A stretch of 11,102 nucleotides of DNA from Bacillota bacterium (GTDB taxonomy: Bacteria > Bacillota > Clostridia > Lachnospirales > Bianqueaceae): contig JAFUJY010000070.1 in assembly GCA_017467985.1 (NCBI GenBank), forward strand, positions 1 through 11,102. Reading direction: 5' to 3'. Shown here piece after piece: positions 1-6,469 of the stretch. Made by a program: the position numbers and the translations under genes. The notes under the pieces were generated by a model. It made no database searches, had not been told where the DNA came from, and saw only the letters and a list, made by a program, of their open reading frames with translations. Positions within the stretch are counted from its first letter, which is position 1; every line of letters starts with the position of its first letter.

Positions 1-882
1 CTGCTTGATCTGAATATTGGTGGCAAAAGAACCCTTCTGAGAACTGATAAATTCCTTATCCCACACCGGATTCTTGGTAAAATCAATCTCGTTGATGGCC
101 GCCTCAAAGCTGGAAAACTCCATGGGAGGCACACTCTCATCCTGCTGCAGCTTCTTAACGATCTCCAGAGAAGATGAAGCGGGATACATCATGTCGCCGC
201 CCACGGGCACGATCTGCACCGCATCCCCGCAATGGGCAGCATTACGGTTGTACAGACGCATGATCCCCTCCGCAGAAGCCTCTTCCCAGTTCAGTTCTTC
301 TTTATTAATGGCTGCTTCGTCACTGGGGAAACTGATGCCCGCATAGGCGGTGGACATCCAGTGAGCGTTCAGCTTGGTACCATCAATGCCCTGCCACTGG
401 AAGTTCTCCACATCATATTCCGGATCCATACAACGGCTGAACACATAACAATTGTAACCGCTGTCCTTCATAATCTGGGGAGTCTGGGCGTGATGACCCC
501 AGCAGTCCGCAATATAGGCGGTCTTAGGATCGTAACCCACCAGCTCCTTCAAATATCTGCGGCCCACCGTGGCCTGCATGTATAATCCTTCGCCGGAGGG
601 CATGGTCATATCCGGCACTGCCCACATACCCGGCGCAAAATGCAGTTGACCATTCTCCACAAACTTTTTCAGCATCTCCTGCTGCTGTGGATGTTTCTCC
701 CAATATTCTTTGAAAAAATATACCTGCTCCACAGTAAAAGTATATGTTTCGTCCTTCGCCATCAGCTCCACAGCCTTTTCCATAATAGCTGTGGCCCGGG
801 CAGTATAATTCCATTCCGGCTGCAAATAAGCAATATCATGATGAAATGTGGGAATCAAATGAATCTGGGTCTTCTTTTTCAT
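1..882 (-). CDS. GH38 alpha-mannosidase-like glycoside hydrolase, N-terminal part (3' end beyond window)
   Basis: Family role: GH38 enzymes are zinc-dependent retaining alpha-mannosidases acting on mannosyl glycans. Seen: 294 codons are open from an ATG to the left window edge, so the gene continues outside. Near the N-terminus IHLIPTFHHDIAY matches the GH38 zinc site PHSHxDPGW, with H14 and D16 as the metal ligands, and IADCWGHHAQTPQIM matches the DPFGHxxxxP motif, giving D126 as the nucleophile. GH38 enzymes are usually 800-1000 residues, so about a third is visible. There is no signal peptide, so it is probably cytoplasmic and acts on imported oligosaccharides. Start choice: GGAGG at 891-895 lies 8 nt from the ATG at 882 but only 2 nt from the in-frame ATG at 888. 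It is the second gene after the epimerase (16 nt gap) and probably cotranscribed. The first His of the classical motif is Thr here, so exact specificity is uncertain. Confidence 0.85.
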   Translation of the reverse strand, partial: MKKKTQIHLIPTFHHDIAYLQPEWNYTARATAIMEKAVELMAKDETYTFTVEQVYFFKEYWEKHPQQQEMLKKFVENGQLHFAPGMWAVPDMTMPSGEGLYMQATVGRRYLKELVGYDPKTAYIADCWGHHAQTPQIMKDSGYNCYVFSRCMDPEYDVENFQWQGIDGTKLNAHWMSTAYAGISFPSDEAAINKEELNWEEASAEGIMRLYNRNAAHCGDAVQIVPVGGDMMYPASSSLEIVKKLQQDESVPPMEFSSFEAAINEIDFTKNPVWDKEFISSQKGSFATNIQIKQ

Positions 883-898
883 GATCATATCCTCCATT

Positions 899-1774
899 TT
901 ATTCGATATAAATGCCCCAAACATTGCTGTACACGCCGCCCGGTGCCAGGTGAATCAGATCCGGCTGTTCTTCAAACACCGCGATCTTGTCCTGGGTGGA
1001 AGGCAATGAGCACCAGGGCTCAATGCATACATAAGGCGCATCCGTTTTGGGCGCATGCCAGAATCCCAAATAGGACATCTGAGGAAATGTTACTGTTACA
1101 CTGTGGGGGTCCAGATCTGACTCCAGACGAACCTCTCCCACAACATTCTTCAATACAATGGCGTCGTTATCGAACAAGTCGTGACTCAGTGGAATCTCAC
1201 AATTATCCTTCATCTCATAGGCTGTATCATGACCATTCAGGAAGCATGCATCCGTAAAGCCCACCAACTGGGGATTGCACTGGGCAGCAAACTTCAGCCG
1301 ATAATCGCTAAAATCCAAGCCCTCTGCCAACGGCACATTAAATCCCGGATGACCGCCCAGACCAAAATACATGGGCTTTTCATCTTCATTTTTTACACGG
1401 TAAATCACATCCAACCGGTCATCATCCACCACGTATTCCACCTGGAACACAAACTTACGAGGATATTGGGCATAGGTCTCTGGAGTAGACTTCAGTTCCA
1501 GGCAAATACTATCTTCATTCTTATACACCACCTCAAAGTGGCTGGTGGGGGCAAAGCCATGGATGGGCATGTGATGCAGCTCACCATCTATATAGTAGCT
1601 CTCCTGGGTCAGACGGGCCACATAGGGAAAAATATTTGGAGATCGATCACACCAATAGGCAGGATCCCCCTGCCATAAATATTCGGTGCCATCCACACCC
1701 ACGATGGACTGCAGTTCTGCGCCCATCTCCGACACTATCACCTTCATATAATCATTTTCAATCGAATGCAGCAT
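899..1774 (-). CDS. Aldose 1-epimerase family protein (LacX/GalM-like mutarotase)
   Basis: Family role: interconverts alpha and beta anomers of aldoses in the cytoplasm. Seen: 291 residues forming the usual beta-rich fold, with the three hallmark sites in order: IHGF (H72), GLGGHPGFN (H142) and CIEPW (E252). H72/H142 correspond to the acid histidine pair and E252 to the catalytic base of GalM enzymes. The N-terminal pattern YLWQGDPAYWCDRSPNIFP is typical of the LacX-like subgroup. Start choice: AAGGAGG sits 9 nt upstream of the ATG at 1774; a longer reading from 1798 would place that site inside the protein. It is the first gene of a unit with the GH38 enzyme, preceded by a strong promoter (1820-1848). 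Inference: it may equilibrate mannose or related sugars released by the mannosidase; LacX-like proteins often lack a proven substrate, and some relatives act on sugar phosphates. Confidence 0.9.
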   Translation of the reverse strand: MLHSIENDYMKVIVSEMGAELQSIVGVDGTEYLWQGDPAYWCDRSPNIFPYVARLTQESYYIDGELHHMPIHGFAPTSHFEVVYKNEDSICLELKSTPETYAQYPRKFVFQVEYVVDDDRLDVIYRVKNEDEKPMYFGLGGHPGFNVPLAEGLDFSDYRLKFAAQCNPQLVGFTDACFLNGHDTAYEMKDNCEIPLSHDLFDNDAIVLKNVVGEVRLESDLDPHSVTVTFPQMSYLGFWHAPKTDAPYVCIEPWCSLPSTQDKIAVFEEQPDLIHLAPGGVYSNVWGIYIE

Positions 1775-1819
1775 TGTATACTTCCTCCTTGGTTCCATAT
1801 ACTCTCAATACCTGAGCGC

Positions 1820-1848
1820 ATTATACCACACTTTTCCCTGTTTTTCAA
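1820..1848 (-). promoter_or_regulatory. SigA-type promoter for the epimerase-mannosidase unit
   Basis: On the minus strand TTGAAA (1848-1843), a 17-nt spacer and TATAAT (1825-1820), with TG one base before the -10 (extended -10). It predicts a leader of about 40 nt before the epimerase ATG. It begins right after the stop codon of the preceding gene, with no terminator between, so readthrough from the two-component operon is also possible. Confidence 0.8.
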
Positions 1849-1850
1849 CG

Positions 1851-2207
1851 CTATTTCAACAACTCCTCGGTTAAATGCAGGATCTGAGGTGCGATTTTTT
1901 CCCTTTCTTTCCGGGTAACTCTCACATATAAAGGATAGGCCAAGGCCACGCCCACGATTCCCACTAAGCCAATGATAATCCCCGGCGCAAATACATTCCA
2001 AACCATACAACAACTCATCCCGACGCCCAGGGTCAGCACTCCAATAATACCCACCACCAATGAAATCATGGTACTCTTTCGGGTAACAGATGCATCCAGA
2101 CGCCGCAGCTGTTCCATCTTATCCGGCTCCCGAGGTACATATTTCTCTCGAATTCGCTTAATTTCCTCCTGCTGCTTGGCAGAATATGTGTATTCAAACT
2201 TATCCAT
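1851..2207 (-). CDS. Small two-helix membrane protein, paralogue of the protein at 4939-5319
   Basis: No function recognised. Seen: 118 residues with a charged N-terminal region (about 1-45, rich in K, R and E), two hydrophobic helices (about 47-70 and 74-94) joined by a very short turn, and a charged C-terminal helix (about 96-118), implying both ends are cytoplasmic. It shares with the protein at 4939-5319 the pattern GIIG-x2-L-x2-G-x-GMS, then PGIIIGL-x-GI, then P-x-Y, RK and QI, so the two are paralogues. It is the last gene of the two-component operon: its ATG overlaps the stop of the eight-helix protein by 8 nt, and AAGGAG lies 9 nt upstream. Inference: accessory or output of that system. 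I recall similar small clostridial proteins carrying a 'dihydropteridine reductase' label, but no enzyme motif is visible. Confidence 0.8.
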   Translation of the reverse strand: MDKFEYTYSAKQQEEIKRIREKYVPREPDKMEQLRRLDASVTRKSTMISLVVGIIGVLTLGVGMSCCMVWNVFAPGIIIGLVGIVGVALAYPLYVRVTRKEREKIAPQILHLTEELLK

Positions 2208-3090
2208 CTATCTTAGCTCCTTTTAATTTGCGAATTTCTTTTGTGCTGTTCACGATCATATAAACAGCAATGGCCAATACTGCCATACACACCGCAGCTC
2301 CGGTCAACCCCGTCATAAGCTGACGAAAAGCCCCATCATTTTCTTCCCCAAAGGCACTCAGCATGGCCGTCTCCAATGTCAGCACCGACACCAACGCCGA
2401 TACCAGGCTGATGGCCTTTGCCGCGGACAACACAGGACTTTCATATCGCCGATATTTTATCACATTGACCACCGCCATCCCCATGGCTGCAAAAGTATAG
2501 GCTGCCATGGCAATGGTATGAATAAAATGATATTCAAATCCCCGATTCTCCCATACAATAAAGAACACGATAACGCTCAGTGTTATGTTCATCACCAGCA
2601 ATAGAACCCCGCACAAACGGTAATGCAGATACTCCCAGAAGACTTTTTCACCGGGCTTGTCCTTCAGAGTTTCTTTCAGCAAAAAATAACGCATCAATGC
2701 CAGCAGAGCATAATACCCCGCCAAGGCATGAAACCACACCGATCCAAAGTAAAATCCGGACCAGATCTGCATAAGGGCATAAAATGTATTCATGACCACC
2801 GAACTATACAGCGAGATTTTAATTCTCAGATGTACATCAGAGATATATCGCTGAATATATCGATTCTCTTCTTTGATAGCTTTGGCCTTATAAAACATCT
2901 TCGGTGCTCTGGCACAAACCACGGTCAATGCATAGGCTGAAATCCCGTACGACGCATAGGCAACCTCACTGTTCTGATCCCCAAATGCAAAAGTATATAT
3001 CAACAAGGCTGCCGATACAGGAACCAACACTATGACAATGGCACTGTGGGGAAATAACAATTTATACAGAAGCTTCTTCCACCACTCCAT
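2200..3090 (-). CDS. Eight-helix integral membrane protein of unknown function, two-component operon
   Basis: No family function recognised. Seen: 296 residues with about eight hydrophobic segments (roughly 14-36, 44-62, 92-111, 117-137, 156-180, 188-210, 220-245, 258-281). Positive charges gather in the loops after helices 2, 4, 6 and at the C-terminus, consistent with both ends inside. The longest soluble part (about 63-91, Lys/Arg/Glu-rich) would be cytoplasmic. There is no ATP-binding, transport or enzyme motif. The ATG lies inside the histidine kinase gene (29-nt overlap), with AGGAGG at 3098-3103, 7 nt upstream. The 3' end overlaps the next small gene by 8 nt. Inference: translational coupling and the kinase's minimal sensor suggest it could be the sensing partner or the regulated membrane target. 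Length and helix count also fit a generic transporter, but nothing supports a substrate. Confidence 0.8.
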   Translation of the reverse strand: MEWWKKLLYKLLFPHSAIVIVLVPVSAALLIYTFAFGDQNSEVAYASYGISAYALTVVCARAPKMFYKAKAIKEENRYIQRYISDVHLRIKISLYSSVVMNTFYALMQIWSGFYFGSVWFHALAGYYALLALMRYFLLKETLKDKPGEKVFWEYLHYRLCGVLLLVMNITLSVIVFFIVWENRGFEYHFIHTIAMAAYTFAAMGMAVVNVIKYRRYESPVLSAAKAISLVSALVSVLTLETAMLSAFGEENDGAFRQLMTGLTGAAVCMAVLAIAVYMIVNSTKEIRKLKGAKIDG

Positions 3091-4165
3091 GGGGAACCCT
3101 CCTCATCCGTACAGTAAAAGTGCTGCCCTTTCCTAACTGGCTTTCCACCGCGATATCACTGCCGCTGATATCTATCACCCGCTTGACCAGGGCAAGACCA
3201 AGACCATTTCCCTGCATGGCATGGGACGTATCCCCTTGGTAAAACTTATCAAACATATGCTGGCCCACTTCTTTGGAAATACCACAGCCCGTATCCTCCA
3301 CCTGCACAATGGCGTATTCTGCATCTTTTATCAATCGCAGGGACATCCGGCCTCCGGGTTCGGTAAACTTAATGGCATTGGAAAACAAATTATTCCAGAC
3401 CAAACTCATCATCTCCGGATCAGTTCTGACAATAATATTCTCTTCCAATTCCGTTTCAATCTGAATGTCTTTCTTCTCCCACAACTCTTCAAAATTCAGC
3501 AGGCACTCACACAGCTGCTCTCCCAGGTCATAGGTGGTCGCCTCCGGAAAAATCTGTTGATTTTCCAGCTTATTCAGCTTCAGGATATTAGAAATCAAAT
3601 CCGCCAGGCGTTTTGAGGCCTCTGCAATATGCTTGGCATACTCCACCCTTTTCTCCTCTGACAGTCCCGGTGCCTGCAGCATGGTGGCATAATTCTTCAT
3701 CACCGCCAAGGGCGTCTTAAGCTCGTGGGACACGTTGGCGATAAAGTCCGTCCGCAGCGTCTCCGTTCCGGACAATTCCTCTGCCATCTGGTTAAAACAG
3801 GCAATAATTTCATTGAACTTATCATCGGACATCACATTGTGCTGGGGACGGATCCGCACACTAAAATCCCCCTGCATCATTCTTTGCGCTGCATCCACAA
3901 TCCGCTGCACCGGCCGGTCCACCGTAATCTTGCGGCGCAGCCCATCAATGGCCGTACATATGGCACTCAACAAAATCACATTCCAAAAGGTGATCTTTGC
4001 CGCCTCTGAAATATTCTCGGCAGTCAGTTCTATTCCCATGGTGTCGGACATGGTTCTGATAAACAGCATCATACAGCAGGTGATCACAAACCCCATCAGC
4101 AAAAAGAATACAATATATCGGTTTAACTCAAATAATACCCGCCGGAACCGCTCAGATCTGCTCAT
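3062..4165 (-). CDS. Membrane sensor histidine kinase (HAMP-HisKA-HATPase), minimal extracellular loop
   Basis: Role: autophosphorylates on histidine and passes phosphate to the response regulator encoded just upstream. Seen in 367 residues: helix 1 (about 17-36), an external loop of only about 20 residues, helix 2 (about 57-75), HAMP (about 77-130), HisKA with NVSHELKTPL (phosphoacceptor H147), then HATPase_c with the N box WNNLFSNAIKF (257-267), G1 box DTGCGIS (D291), F box MFDKFYQGD (304-312) and G2 box GNGLGLALV (319-327). All catalytic motifs are intact. The tiny loop resembles intramembrane-sensing kinases, which often rely on a partner membrane protein; the next gene encodes one. The ATG overlaps the regulator stop as ATGA; a weak AAGGCGG lies 7 nt upstream, so translation is probably coupled. 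The input signal is unknown. Confidence 0.95.
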   Translation of the reverse strand: MSRSERFRRVLFELNRYIVFFLLMGFVITCCMMLFIRTMSDTMGIELTAENISEAAKITFWNVILLSAICTAIDGLRRKITVDRPVQRIVDAAQRMMQGDFSVRIRPQHNVMSDDKFNEIIACFNQMAEELSGTETLRTDFIANVSHELKTPLAVMKNYATMLQAPGLSEEKRVEYAKHIAEASKRLADLISNILKLNKLENQQIFPEATTYDLGEQLCECLLNFEELWEKKDIQIETELEENIIVRTDPEMMSLVWNNLFSNAIKFTEPGGRMSLRLIKDAEYAIVQVEDTGCGISKEVGQHMFDKFYQGDTSHAMQGNGLGLALVKRVIDISGSDIAVESQLGKGSTFTVRMRRVPHGVVEEASV

Positions 4166-4833
4166 TTTAATACCGCCTTATATCCCAATCCATGTACCGT
4201 TACAATTTCAAAATCTTCACATTCTGCCAGTTTGCTCCGAAGCTTCGTCATGTACACGTCCACCGTTCGGGGGCCCGAGGCTGTGTCCGCCTCCCAAAAC
4301 TCATCCATCAGCTGGGAACGTGTAAATGTCTTCTTAGGATAGGACAGCAACTTATACAACAGGCTGAACTCCCGGTTGGTCAGGTTGATCTCCTCATCCT
4401 CCAAATAAGCGGTATGTTCATCCATGTCCATCGTGAACCTGCCCACCGTCAGTTTCCGGCTGGACGCAATCTTAGCTCGGCGCAGCAGCGCTCCAATCCG
4501 CAAAAATAGCTCATCCAAATCAATGGGTTTGATCATATAATCATCCACACCCACGCGATATCCACGCTGCTTAGCAGCAAAATCATCCCGTGCTGTCATA
4601 AAGAGGATCGGAATATTCTCATTCAAGCTACGGACGCTCTTTACAAATTCAAACCCGTCAATCCCAGGCATCATAATATCTGAAACAATCAAATCAAACA
4701 CCGTTTCATACATAGCATCATAAGCATCACTTGCGTTCAGGCATCCAGTAGCTTCATAACCACTCTGGTTCAAAAAAGAACACACCGACCGATTCAATGC
4801 TGCATCATCTTCCACAACCAATATCTTAAACAT
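4162..4833 (-). CDS. OmpR/PhoB-family response regulator
   Basis: Role: DNA-binding output of the kinase encoded next to it, acting in the cytoplasm. Seen: 223 residues, normal for the family. The receiver domain (1-118) has acidic residues D9 and D10, phosphoacceptor D52 in SDIMMPGIDG, T80 in LFMTARDD and K102 in IKPIDL. The winged-helix C-terminal domain (about 125-223) shows LTNREFSLLYKLL, the recognition helix RTVDVYMTKLRSKL (189-202) and the wing end VHGLGYKAV. AAGGAGG at 4843-4849 lies 9 nt before the ATG. It is the first gene of the four-gene operon, with its own promoter at 4867-4875 and a terminator upstream separating it from the small membrane-protein gene. An 11-bp-spaced hexamer repeat just upstream of the promoter could be an autoregulatory site (inference). 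Target genes cannot be told from sequence. Confidence 0.96.
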   Translation of the reverse strand: MFKILVVEDDAALNRSVCSFLNQSGYEATGCLNASDAYDAMYETVFDLIVSDIMMPGIDGFEFVKSVRSLNENIPILFMTARDDFAAKQRGYRVGVDDYMIKPIDLDELFLRIGALLRRAKIASSRKLTVGRFTMDMDEHTAYLEDEEINLTNREFSLLYKLLSYPKKTFTRSQLMDEFWEADTASGPRTVDVYMTKLRSKLAECEDFEIVTVHGLGYKAVLK

Positions 4834-4866
4834 CTCTGTGAACCTCCTTATACGAATCTCGAATTC

Positions 4867-4875
4867 ATTATATCA
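4867..4875 (-). promoter_or_regulatory. Extended -10 promoter of the two-component operon
   Basis: Minus strand TGATATAAT, that is a perfect TATAAT (4872-4867) with TG one base upstream. No good -35 hexamer stands 16-18 nt away, as is common for extended -10 or activator-dependent promoters. The predicted start point is near 4860, giving a leader of about 27 nt with the AAGGAGG site. Confidence 0.65.
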
Positions 4876-4881
4876 TAAATT

Positions 4882-4898
4882 TGTTAAAGTTTTGTTTC
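4882..4898 (-). promoter_or_regulatory. Possible response-regulator operator (two hexamers 11 bp apart)
   Basis: Minus strand TTAACA (4887-4882) and GAAACA (4898-4893), the same face of the helix, 11 bp centre to centre, within overlapping AACAAA repeats. OmpR-family regulators, for example PhoP of Bacillus with TTAACA-like boxes, bind such direct repeats upstream of a promoter. The match is short and the region is A/T-rich, so this is tentative. Confidence 0.3.
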
Positions 4899-4904
4899 TA
4901 TTTC

Positions 4905-4935
4905 AAAAATCCGAAGCTTTTCGCTCCGGATTTTT
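4905..4935 (-). terminator. Intrinsic terminator after the small membrane-protein gene at 4939-5319
   Basis: Minus-strand RNA folds into a 13-bp stem (4935-4923 with 4917-4905), loop GAAAA and a U-run at the 3' side. Its single imperfection is a G-U wobble in minus-strand RNA but an A-C mismatch in plus-strand RNA, which supports the minus direction. It starts 3 nt after the stop codon and insulates the two-component operon. Confidence 0.85.
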
Positions 4936-4938
4936 CTA

Positions 4939-5319
4939 TTAATTCTTCATAATTTTGTCGCTCATCGCGATGATCTGGCCGGCATACTTCTTACGGCGTC
5001 CTTCCATGATCTTTTTATACATGGGCCAGGTCAAACAAACCATCAAAATACCAATCAAGCCGATGATGATCCCCGGCAGCATCATATTTTCCCCAATGAC
5101 AATGCCAAAGTATGTACCGGCCTCAATCACATTCATTGCCAGACTCATGCCCGAGCCCATCACCAATGTGCCGATAATCCCCCAAGCATAGGCAAATACA
5201 TTCGCAGGCTTCTTAACTTTTTTATCTAATGCCTTCAGCTCATCCAGCTGTGTATGTTCCTTCTCGGTGTACTGTGTGCGAATCTTCTGTACCAAAAACT
5301 CCTGATCATTCTTATTCAT
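4939..5319 (-). CDS. Small two-helix membrane protein, paralogue of the protein at 1851-2207
   Basis: No function recognised. Seen: 126 residues with a charged N-terminal region (1-40, with the repeated LDELKALDKKVKK pattern), helix 1 (about 41-62), a longer connecting segment (about 63-78, including YFGIVIGE), helix 2 (about 80-99) and a basic C-terminal tail. It matches the 118-residue protein of the adjacent operon at GIIG, GMS, PGIIIGL-x-GI, P-x-Y, RK and QI, but has about 13 extra residues between helices. Start choice: AGAGG stands about 8 nt before the ATG at 5319; an earlier in-frame ATG at 5400 lies upstream of the predicted promoter and reads through it, so it is unlikely. Own promoter and terminator make it monocistronic. 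Inference: it belongs functionally with the two-component operon, as its paralogue is encoded there. Confidence 0.82.
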   Translation of the reverse strand: MNKNDQEFLVQKIRTQYTEKEHTQLDELKALDKKVKKPANVFAYAWGIIGTLVMGSGMSLAMNVIEAGTYFGIVIGENMMLPGIIIGLIGILMVCLTWPMYKKIMEGRRKKYAGQIIAMSDKIMKN

Positions 5320-5347
5320 TGCGGTTACCTCTTTCTGATTTGATTTT

Positions 5348-5373
5348 ACAACCTGATTATACTCGCAGGTTGT
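5348..5373. promoter_or_regulatory. Perfect 8+8 bp dyad enclosing a TATAAT -10 box (probable operator)
   Basis: ACAACCTG (5348-5355), a 10-nt gap, CAGGTTGT (5366-5373): the arms are exact inverted complements. The gap holds TATAAT on the minus strand (5361-5356), the likely -10 of the small membrane-protein gene starting at 5319. A -35 is poor (TAGCAA 19 nt away). A dimeric regulator bound here would cover the promoter. Confidence 0.6.
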
Positions 5374-5421
5374 TTTGGATTTGCTAGGATTATGTTTCAA
5401 ATATGTTAATGTATTTTTTTA

Positions 5422-5450
5422 TTGCAAAACCAGCAGATATGTAGTATATT
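5422..5450 (+). promoter_or_regulatory. SigA-type promoter of the TIM-barrel sugar isomerase gene
   Basis: TTGCAA (5422-5427), a 17-nt spacer and TATATT (5445-5450), followed immediately by a further TATAAT-like stretch. The start point is predicted near 5457, giving a leader of about 40 nt. It diverges from the promoter at 5356-5361. Confidence 0.75.
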
Positions 5451-5495
5451 ATAATTATCCAGCACGAATGAATCCAAAAGAAAGGTGATTGTATT

Positions 5496-6461
5496 ATGTA
5501 TATTGCAGTTATGAACCCTGTGTTCCAGACCGAGTCTCTGGAAGAAATGTGTCAGATTCTGGCCCAGCGCGGCATCCATTCCATCGAAATGGGCTGCGGC
5601 GGCTCTCCCGGCAAGCATCATTGCGACCCCGACATCCTGCTCCATGATGAGGCCAAGTATAACGAATTCATGGACACTCTCAAGAAGTATGATATGAGCA
5701 TCTGTGCTCTCTCCACCCACAACAACCCCGTTCATCCCAACAAAGAACTGGCTCAGATCGCCGATGAAGAGCTGACCAAGGCCTTCAAGTTGGCTCAGAA
5801 GATGGGCATCGATACCATTGTTACTTTCTCTGGCTGCCCCGGCGACAGCGAAACCAGTCAAAAGCCCAACTGGGTTACCTGCTCCTGGCCCACCGACTTT
5901 ATGGAAATTCTGGACTGGCAGTGGAATGAAGTGCTGATTCCCTATTGGAAAAAGAAAGGTGCCGAAGCCGAAAGCTATGGCGTGACCAAGATCGCCTTTG
6001 AAATGCACCCCGGCTTCTGCGTTTATAATCCCTACACACTGTTGAAGCTGCGCAAGGCCGTTGGCCCGGTCATCGGTGCCAACTTCGATCCCAGCCACCT
6101 GATCTGGCAGGGCTGTGATCCCGTTGCCGCCATCCGTGAACTGGGGAAGGAAAAGGCCATTTATCACTTCCATGCCAAGGATACTAAGATGGATCCCTAC
6201 GCCACCGCCATCAACGGTGTGCTGGATACCCGTCACTACTCCGAAAATCGTTCTTGGCGCTTCCGTTCCGTGGGCTGCGGCCACGACCTGCTGTACTGGC
6301 GTGACATGGTTGCCGAACTGCGCCTGGCCGGTTACGACAAGGTGCTCAGCATCGAACACGAAGACGGTCTAATGAGCAAAATGGAAGGCCTGGACACTGC
6401 CATCAACACGCTGAAGCAGTGTGTTATGACCGAATCCCCCCAGGATATGTTCTGGGCCTAA
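5496..6461 (+). CDS. Sugar phosphate isomerase/epimerase-type TIM-barrel enzyme (xylose isomerase-like)
   Basis: Family role: metal-dependent isomerisation or epimerisation of sugars, sugar phosphates, inososes or hydroxypyruvate via an enediol, in the cytoplasm. Seen: 321 residues with a TIM-barrel layout and the four expected metal-ligand segments: FEMHPG (E169), NFDPSH (D198, H201), YHFHAKDT (H224/H226) and LSIEHED (E287). STHNNPVHP (74-81) and FSGCPGD (111-117) also fit this family. AAAGGTG lies about 8 nt before the ATG. It is a single-gene unit with its own promoter and a strong bidirectional terminator. Codon choice leans to C-ending and AAG/CTG codons more than the two-component genes, hinting at high expression. 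The substrate is not readable from sequence; some relatives take 3-keto sugars or act in C-glycoside cleavage, so a role in glycoside metabolism is only a possibility. Confidence 0.88.
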   Translation: MYIAVMNPVFQTESLEEMCQILAQRGIHSIEMGCGGSPGKHHCDPDILLHDEAKYNEFMDTLKKYDMSICALSTHNNPVHPNKELAQIADEELTKAFKLAQKMGIDTIVTFSGCPGDSETSQKPNWVTCSWPTDFMEILDWQWNEVLIPYWKKKGAEAESYGVTKIAFEMHPGFCVYNPYTLLKLRKAVGPVIGANFDPSHLIWQGCDPVAAIRELGKEKAIYHFHAKDTKMDPYATAINGVLDTRHYSENRSWRFRSVGCGHDLLYWRDMVAELRLAGYDKVLSIEHEDGLMSKMEGLDTAINTLKQCVMTESPQDMFWA

Positions 6462-6469
6462 GGCGAAAA

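Noticed and set aside
524..814. Minus-strand open frame of 96 codons near the left edge
   Set aside because: Another frame of the GH38 gene, which is open through the window edge and carries the family motifs.
640..1257. Plus-strand open frame of 205 codons
   Set aside because: Lies across the mannosidase and epimerase genes in antisense; low-complexity Cys/His/Pro-rich product without a start signal.
1851..2207. Dihydropteridine reductase annotation for the small two-helix proteins
   Set aside because: No nucleotide-binding or reductase motif; two membrane helices dominate the sequence.
3735..4325. Plus-strand open frame of 196 codons
   Set aside because: Antisense to the kinase and regulator, whose motifs are unambiguous.
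5320..5400. Longer N-terminus (27 more residues) for the small membrane protein
   Set aside because: This segment contains the predicted promoter and dyad, lacks a ribosome binding site at its ATG, and has no counterpart in the paralogue.
5406..6359. Long minus-strand open frame (317 codons) opposite the TIM-barrel gene
   Set aside because: It is the antisense shadow of a gene with clear family motifs and strong codon bias; no ribosome binding site, and its protein has no recognisable domain.
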